Shown here in pieces: positions 59,801 through 64,000 of a stretch of DNA of 64,000 nt; the first letter of the stretch is position 1, and each line of letters begins with the position of its first letter. The notes under the pieces are model-generated. The model did no database searches, had not been told where the DNA came from, and saw only the letters and a list, made by a program, of their open reading frames with translations. The stretch is from Clostridia bacterium (GTDB taxonomy: Bacteria > Bacillota > Clostridia > Lachnospirales > Lachnospiraceae), in the NCBI GenBank assembly GCA_003249225.1, contig QKJQ01000023.1, positions 1 through 64,000 on the forward strand. Reading direction: 5' to 3'. A program made the position numbers and the translations under genes.

Positions 59801-60245
59801 GGTCTTTGGCTGCCTGCAGCATACTGTCGAAACGGTCCTGATCAATGCTGTATTGATAGAATTCCGATATCACAGATTTCATTTCGTCTATAAAGCCCTG
59901 TTTGTTTATGTTCGCTGCATATTGAACCAGATCATCTTTCTTTTCCAGAAGGAGTTTTTTAACAATCAGACTCTTTCCCATATCCTCCAGTACCATTGGC
60001 GGCCGTTTTCCGACCTCGTCAAAAACATGATGTGCCAGACGTAAAAAACTGGCTACGTCTATGTTCATGATTCCATGGGATGGATGTCTCATGACATATT
60101 CTTTTTGTGTCTGTAACGTGAACTGTTCCGGAACAAGAATTATGAACTGTTGTTCCGGATGCCTGATTGCCTCTTCAATGATATGGCCGGAAAGTTCATA
60201 GGATTTTCCGGCTCCTGATCCCCCAAATATAAACTGCAGCTGCAT
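56817..60245 (-). CDS. addB: ATP-dependent helicase/nuclease subunit B (AddB)
   Basis: A 1142-aa partner of AddA. The N-terminal P-loop is FGGSGAGKS; the helicase fold is degenerate in places as usual for AddB. The C-terminal nuclease domain holds LSVVDYKSGN, and the iron-sulfur cluster cysteines are in QYASCAYAHF and CSYCDFASIC. GGAGAG lies 6 nt before the ATG at 60245. A terminator hairpin lies just upstream. Confidence 0.96.
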   Translation of the reverse strand: MQLQFIFGGSGAGKSYELSGHIIEEAIRHPEQQFIILVPEQFTLQTQKEYVMRHPSHGIMNIDVASFLRLAHHVFDEVGKRPPMVLEDMGKSLIVKKLLLEKKDDLVQYAANINKQGFIDEMKSVISEFYQYSIDQDRFDSMLQAAKDRPVLLRKLKDIHTIQKAFSEFLEERYITTEEILDLLSYEIEHSARIANATIVLDGFTGFTPSQYRLLQKLMRHSRKMYVTVTMERQEVFRIQKEHQLFYLSRKTIETLTKLAKAEGCAVEDPWILPEASKTNIGNPRFQVSSALSALEKNIFRYPVLPYEKATNDIKIFCARNAEDEILQCVSLVRKLIREKNWHYRDIAIVCGDISVFGSRLQTEFEKAKVPCFVDEKKGILGNPLAELIRSLLSIAEENYSYEAVFRYVRCGLSEILTDESDVLEEHVIAAGIRGKNRWSSDWEERRDLTYSTDKETINRLKNKVFNVVSPVIEVLSNQKTTVKERVEAMYNYLETYAIEQKLLTMAKELRENELFADMKHKALLIKEYEQVYRLLLDVLDRCHELLQDQVVSVREFREIMETGLKEAKVGLIPPGVDQIVIGDIERTRLMGIKALFFVGVNDGYVPKGGNSGGLLTDLDRRVFAEQGIELSPTQRQNAYTGEFYLYLNLTKPSEKLYMFYSEYSNDGKKLRPSSLLARVQKLFPNLQIQYCQDELAIEYRLGTDDGLTTLTDAVRDFKEEGITEHYRELFCAVSKSGRYPYITPEEVADAAYYQPEEQMITREMAVRLYGELLPGSISRLEQYASCAYAHFLQYGLQLSKRKEFEILLPDIGTIFHNALELFSGKLRKSDYNWKTMTSEVRKSLGEDSVQEAVAGYKGDLLTSTSRRAYLVTRINRILQRALQTMQEQICQGKFSPAAYEKNFEYADRYLKLKGRIDRIDTFQKNGKMYLSVVDYKSGNTVFDMNKLYHGLQLQLGVYLQEAIRMMSMTNKGTDIIPAGVFYYRLDDPIVAKSEKAETELKKELRMNGLVNRAEGILSMLDEGFETEDGGLAPSFQSMVIPAETKKDGQLTSSSMTAETEQFTEVMEHLDKMMHRFGSEIMDGTVKMNPYRYKGQVPCSYCDFASICCFDEVRMKKCRSIKKQSQDDIFQLLKETKQQKEQ

Positions 60246-60263
60246 ATGTCTCTCCTTGCTATA

Positions 60264-60302
60264 GAAAAATGCCATTCCCGGGTCTGCCCGAAGAATGGCA
60301 TT
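60264..60302 (-). terminator. Terminator between nadE and addB
   Basis: On the minus strand AATGCCATTC pairs with GAATGGCATT, with an inner CGGG/CCCG stem, followed by TTTTTC. It lies about 12 nt after the nadE stop codon and only about 10 nt before the addB ribosome-binding site, leaving no room for a promoter after it. Confidence 0.8.
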
Positions 60303-60313
60303 AAAATCTTATG

Positions 60314-62263
60314 TTATTCTTCTTCTCCCATTTTGCACTGCTCCAGGTTCTTTAGCCAGGAAGTAACACAGGCATCGCTTGGCATGCGGAAATCACCTCT
60401 TGGTGATAATGCCACAGAACCGACCTTTGGTCCATCCGGCAGACAGGAACGTTTAAATTGTTGCGAGAAAAATCTTCTGTAGAATACGGTAAGCCAGCGA
60501 TAGATTGTCTCTTCGTCATACGTATCTGAAAAGGCGAGGCAGGCAAGATAATAGATCTTCTCAGGCATAAATCCAAAACGCATAACATAATATAATACAA
60601 AATCATGCAATTCGTAAGGACCGACCAGATCTTCCGTTTTCTGTGCAATCTCTCCATCCTTTGGTGGGAGAAGTTCCGGGCTGACCGGTGTATCGAGAAT
60701 ATCAAGCAGCACTCGTTTTAGTTCTGATGAGGAAGCACTGTCGGCAAAGTCTGCGACAAGGTAACGTACGAGCGTCTTGGGAATGGATGCATTCACTGCA
60801 TAATTCGACATATGGTCACCATTGTAGGTCGCCCATCCCAGTGCAAGTTCAGATAAATCTCCAGTCCCAACTACGATACCATAGGTCTGGTTGGCAATAT
60901 CCATCAGAATTTGTGTTCGTTCTCTTGCCTGAGAATTCTCATAGACAACATTCTGCAGGGAAGGATCGTGTGATATATCCTTGAAATGCTGCATGACTGC
61001 AGCTTCTATTCTGATTTCCCGTAAGGTTGCTCCAAGTTCACGAACCAGAGTAACAGCATTCTGATAGGTTCGGTCCGTTGTTCCAAAACATGGCATCGTA
61101 ACCGCTATAATTCCTTTCGCATTCCATCCAAGCATATCATAAGCTTTTCGAGTAACCAGAAGCGCAAGTGTTGAGTCAAGACCACCGGATATTCCGACAA
61201 CAGCGGATTCACATCTGGTATGTTCCAGTCTCTTTTTCAGGCCAAGCGCCTGAATCGATATGATCTCATCACAGCGTTTCTTACGATCAGCAGCAGCTCC
61301 GGGCACAAATGGAGCTCTGTCTATTCTTCGTGTGAGTGGTAGTACCGGTAATTTGTCACGGCCTGCGATCTGCGGCATACTGTATACAACTCTTTTATAA
61401 GAAGTCTCCCTGCCGGTCTTAAATGTCGTCATCCTTCTGCGTTCACTCCGCAGCTTATAGATGTCAACTTCTGTGTAGATCATGGTATTGGTAAATCGTT
61501 CTGATTCAGAAAGTACAATTCCATTCTCCGCAATCAGATTATGACCGGCAAATACAAGATCTGTCGTTGATTCTCCTTCACCGGCATTTGCATATATATA
61601 TCCGGCAACAAGTCTTGCCGATTGATTTCGTACCAGTTCTCTTCGATAACTGTCTTTCCCTGTTATCTCATTGCTTGCAGAAAGATTCACGATTACCGTT
61701 GCTCCAGCTTCGGCATGTCCACCGCTTGGTGGCTGCGGAACCCACACATCTTCGCATATTTCGGCTGCGATCTGAAGATCCTCCATCTCTGCCGCCTGAA
61801 AGATCATCCTGCTTCCAAATGGAATTTCTTCCCCATTCACCACGATATTCTGTACATCAACCGGGCCGGGCGTAAAATGTCTTGCTTCGTAAAACTCAGA
61901 ATAATTCGGTATATGAAGCTTTGGCACAAAGCCGAGAACTTTTCCATTCTGTACTGCTGCAGCCACATTATACAGCTTTCCAAGATACAGGAGCGGAAGG
62001 CCTATGAAACAAAGAACATCCTTTCCCTTGGTAACTTTGGCAATGTCCCATAACGAGCTAAGTGATTCATTAATAATGGTGTCCTGAAAAAACAAATCAG
62101 AACAGGTATATCCGGTAATGCAAAGTTCAGGTAATACAAGTACCTTAACCTCTGCTTCCTGCGCCTGTCTGATTAATTCAATAATCTGTCTGCTATTATG
62201 ACCACAGTCAGCAACCTTCCCCGTTGGTGTTGCTGCTGCTACTCTGACAAATCCGTGTTTCAT
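60314..62263 (-). CDS. nadE: Glutamine-dependent NAD+ synthase
   Basis: A 649-aa two-domain enzyme. The N-terminal nitrilase-like glutaminase (about 1-280) has the catalytic glutamate E46 in LPELCITGY and the cysteine in AEICEDVWVP. The C-terminal synthetase holds the P-loop SGGLDSTLAL. It makes NAD+ from deamido-NAD+, glutamine and ATP. GGGGAA lies 6 nt before the ATG. The 6S RNA terminator ends only about 20 nt upstream. Confidence 0.97.
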   Translation of the reverse strand: MKHGFVRVAAATPTGKVADCGHNSRQIIELIRQAQEAEVKVLVLPELCITGYTCSDLFFQDTIINESLSSLWDIAKVTKGKDVLCFIGLPLLYLGKLYNVAAAVQNGKVLGFVPKLHIPNYSEFYEARHFTPGPVDVQNIVVNGEEIPFGSRMIFQAAEMEDLQIAAEICEDVWVPQPPSGGHAEAGATVIVNLSASNEITGKDSYRRELVRNQSARLVAGYIYANAGEGESTTDLVFAGHNLIAENGIVLSESERFTNTMIYTEVDIYKLRSERRRMTTFKTGRETSYKRVVYSMPQIAGRDKLPVLPLTRRIDRAPFVPGAAADRKKRCDEIISIQALGLKKRLEHTRCESAVVGISGGLDSTLALLVTRKAYDMLGWNAKGIIAVTMPCFGTTDRTYQNAVTLVRELGATLREIRIEAAVMQHFKDISHDPSLQNVVYENSQARERTQILMDIANQTYGIVVGTGDLSELALGWATYNGDHMSNYAVNASIPKTLVRYLVADFADSASSSELKRVLLDILDTPVSPELLPPKDGEIAQKTEDLVGPYELHDFVLYYVMRFGFMPEKIYYLACLAFSDTYDEETIYRWLTVFYRRFFSQQFKRSCLPDGPKVGSVALSPRGDFRMPSDACVTSWLKNLEQCKMGEEE

Positions 62264-62279
62264 AACGTTCCCCGTCCTA

Positions 62280-62308
62280 AAACTTAAGGCAGCGAAAACG
62301 CTGCCTGG
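62280..62308 (-). terminator. Terminator of the 6S RNA
   Basis: On the minus strand GGCAGCG-TTTT-CGCTGCC is followed by TTAAGTTTT. It marks the 3' end of the 6S RNA and directly precedes nadE. Confidence 0.75.
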
Positions 62309-62309
62309 T

Positions 62310-62502
62310 TTTAAAATTTAGCCCCAAAGTGCCGTCTCCTGTATTTTGACTCCTAGCACAAGCTAGGTGGGTTACCGCACATAAGTCTCTGTTCTCCATT
62401 CAAGGATGGCTTGACATCCACTTATAAATATTGGAATCCCTTAAAATAATTGTAGGTTCAAAATATCAGGAAGGGCGTACACCCCAGGAAATCTCTTTTC
62501 TT
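62310..62502 (-). ncRNA. ssrS: 6S RNA (SsrS)
   Basis: About 190 nt read on the minus strand. Its closing stem pairs CCTGATATTTTGA with TCAAAATACAGG. The central bubble has a free 5' side (ACCTACAATTATTTTAAGGGA region) and on the 3' side the hairpin CCTAGC-TTGT-GCTAGG, and the apical arm contains GGAGAACAGAGAC and GTGCGGTAACCC. This open-promoter-like structure is the hallmark of 6S RNA, which binds sigma-A RNA polymerase. The exact ends are estimated from the promoter and terminator. Confidence 0.85.
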
Positions 62503-62508
62503 ATCTAC

Positions 62509-62537
62509 AGTATACAAAATATAACGTGAAATTTCAA
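62509..62537 (-). promoter_or_regulatory. 6S RNA promoter
   Basis: TTGAAA (62532-62537) and TATACT (62509-62514) on the minus strand are separated by 17 bp. Transcription should begin near 62502. Confidence 0.75.
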
Positions 62538-62561
62538 GTATAATCTGTCTTTTCACCTATT

Positions 62562-64000
62562 TTACACTTCCAGCAACGATTTAAAACCGAACATGAAAAT
62601 GGTTCCTTTCCCTTCCTCACTGAATACACGGATGGTTCCGTTATGTTTTATTGCGATCTGCTTTGCTATGGCAAGCCCAAGACCCGACCCTTGGGCATTC
62701 TGTTTCAGATTGGACTTATAAAACTTCTCGAATACATATGGCAGATCTTCTTTTTTGATACCGATGCCATTATCTTTGATCGAAATGGCAAGTGCTTCTC
62801 CCTTTCGTATCTCAATGATCACTTCGCCCTTTTCACGCGAGAATTTAATTGCATTATCCAGAATGACCATGAACATCTGACGCAGACGGTCATAATCTCC
62901 AAGCATCATGGCAACATCGCAGTTTTTTTTGATCTGTATGGATACTTCCTTTTCTTCCGCAATCTTTGTGATACTTCGGACAATATCATCAAATACCTGA
63001 ACCAGATTGATTGGTTCCGACTCAATTATAAAATCCGGATTCTGCATCTTGGACAGCGTAAGCAAGTCACCGACCAGTCTCTCCATGCTTTTGCATTCAT
63101 GAAGCATTCTTTGGTAATACTGTGCTTTTTTTGCTTCATCCGATACGACACCATCAACCAGACTTTCTGTAAATGCCCTTATTACCGTGATAGGAGTTCT
63201 GAGTTCATGTGAAACATTGGCAAAAAAATCAATCCTCATTCTCTCAAGATTCTGGCGTTCTATTTCATTTTCCTGCAGCTTATCTGTAAGAAAGTCAACG
63301 GTCCTTGCCAGTTCACCAATCTCATCGTTTCGGACAATTCCGGTCTTCTCTTCATAGTTACCGCGTGCCAGCTGCAAAGCAGTCGTCCGCATCATTGAAA
63401 TCGGTACCGTAAGCCTTCTTGTGAACAAGAAAGCCAAAATTCCCGATACCAGCATTGCCAGTCCGGCACTGACGATAATCAGTGACTGTATGTTGCTGAT
63501 ACCTTCATCAAGACTCGAAAACTCCTGGTTCAGCAAAACTGCCCCACACACTTCCTTATCTCCATTGTATACCGGCACGCCAACCGTCATGATAGTCACA
63601 CCGTGAATTTCACTGTAATAAGTCTCATGAGCAATCTCTCCGGTATAAACATTCTGAATGATGCCTTCCATCTCCGGCATTATTTCGATATCGACCAGAT
63701 CTGTATTGGTAAGGTACTCATTTAACGGTGCCGTCGCTTCTACATTCCTGATTACCCAGATTTCAATTCCGTCAAGACTGCTTACAATGCTTAGATATCC
63801 TCTTCCGGTGTCATAATCACCGAACTCATTGTACTCCTGAAGTTCGCCGGCAATACTTTTTGCCTGTCTTTCAAGCGTGCTGACATTATCCGTCATGTTC
63901 GTGTTCTGGTATAAACGGATGAAAGTAACACCTAGTACGATAGCAAATAAAATGACCATCAGTGCATAATTGCCAAAGACTTTAAAGAAAAGTCTGCTGT
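62562..64000 (-). CDS. Sensor histidine kinase, 5' end outside the window
   Basis: At least 479 aa; the frame stays open to the right edge, so the true start lies beyond it (the ATG at 63959 is probably internal). A membrane helix (LMVILFAIVLGVTFI), an extracellular sensor of about 130 residues, a second membrane helix, a HAMP linker (about 175-230), the HisKA box NVSHELRTPITVI and the ATPase motifs NAIKFS and GSGLGLAIAK are visible. This is a WalK/PhoR-like layout. Its response regulator is expected upstream, outside the window. Confidence 0.92.
   Translation of the reverse strand, partial: SRLFFKVFGNYALMVILFAIVLGVTFIRLYQNTNMTDNVSTLERQAKSIAGELQEYNEFGDYDTGRGYLSIVSSLDGIEIWVIRNVEATAPLNEYLTNTDLVDIEIMPEMEGIIQNVYTGEIAHETYYSEIHGVTIMTVGVPVYNGDKEVCGAVLLNQEFSSLDEGISNIQSLIIVSAGLAMLVSGILAFLFTRRLTVPISMMRTTALQLARGNYEEKTGIVRNDEIGELARTVDFLTDKLQENEIERQNLERMRIDFFANVSHELRTPITVIRAFTESLVDGVVSDEAKKAQYYQRMLHECKSMERLVGDLLTLSKMQNPDFIIESEPINLVQVFDDIVRSITKIAEEKEVSIQIKKNCDVAMMLGDYDRLRQMFMVILDNAIKFSREKGEVIIEIRKGEALAISIKDNGIGIKKEDLPYVFEKFYKSNLKQNAQGSGLGLAIAKQIAIKHNGTIRVFSEEGKGTIFMFGFKSLLEV

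Overview
The window looks like a chromosomal segment of a gut-type Firmicute, most likely a Lachnospiraceae-like member of the Clostridia. Supporting signs are Gram-positive purine-rich ribosome-binding sites on nearly every gene, a CIRCE operator at groESL, AddAB instead of RecBCD, a split glycine decarboxylase (GcvPA/GcvPB), a tandem glycine riboswitch, an ntp-order V-type ATPase, HelD, and carbohydrate ABC transporters without their own ATPase. Most genes lie on the minus strand; only the ArsR-type regulator, a hybrid histidine kinase and an AraC-type regulator are on the plus strand.

Region 1 (about 0.2-17.4 kb) is an arabino-oligosaccharide locus. From one good sigma-A promoter near 15.78 kb the minus strand reads: GH51 arabinofuranosidase, a 991-aa substrate-binding protein with extra N-terminal domains, two permeases, an NHL/TPR/Yip1-like membrane protein, a secreted DUF5696 protein, two more permeases, a lipoprotein substrate-binding protein, and a LamG-like surface protein with a sortase-type tail. 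A divergent ArsR-type regulator with a large beta-rich C-terminal domain is the probable local sensor. No transporter ATPase is present, so a shared housekeeping ATPase elsewhere is expected.

Region 2 (17.4-25.5 kb) holds an unassigned structured RNA candidate, groESL with CIRCE, DUF6062 and DUF2225 genes, HelD, and a clan GH-A-like hydrolase. Region 3 (25.6-30.8 kb) holds a hybrid histidine kinase, a 9-bp tandem repeat, a GH4 alpha-galactosidase and its divergent AraC-type regulator.

Region 4 (30.8-39.5 kb) is a complete nine-gene V-type ATPase operon in the Enterococcus order ntpFIKECGABD; the proteolipid keeps the residues known to bind Na+, so a sodium pump or sodium-driven enzyme is likely. 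Region 5 (39.6-47.7 kb) holds a PocR-GGDEF signalling protein and the complete glycine cleavage operon gcvT-gcvH-gcvPA-gcvPB-lpd behind a tandem glycine riboswitch with terminator.

Region 6 (47.7-64 kb) holds xylulokinase, a methyltransferase, Hsp33 and a coiled-coil protein in one run, then a lipid kinase, addBA, nadE, a 6S RNA directly upstream of nadE, and a sensor histidine kinase cut by the right edge. The strongest candidates for something under-described are the composition of the arabino-oligosaccharide operon, the structured RNA between the ArsR-type regulator and groEL, the 6S RNA-nadE arrangement, and the PocR-GGDEF protein with a decayed HD-GYP-like tail.
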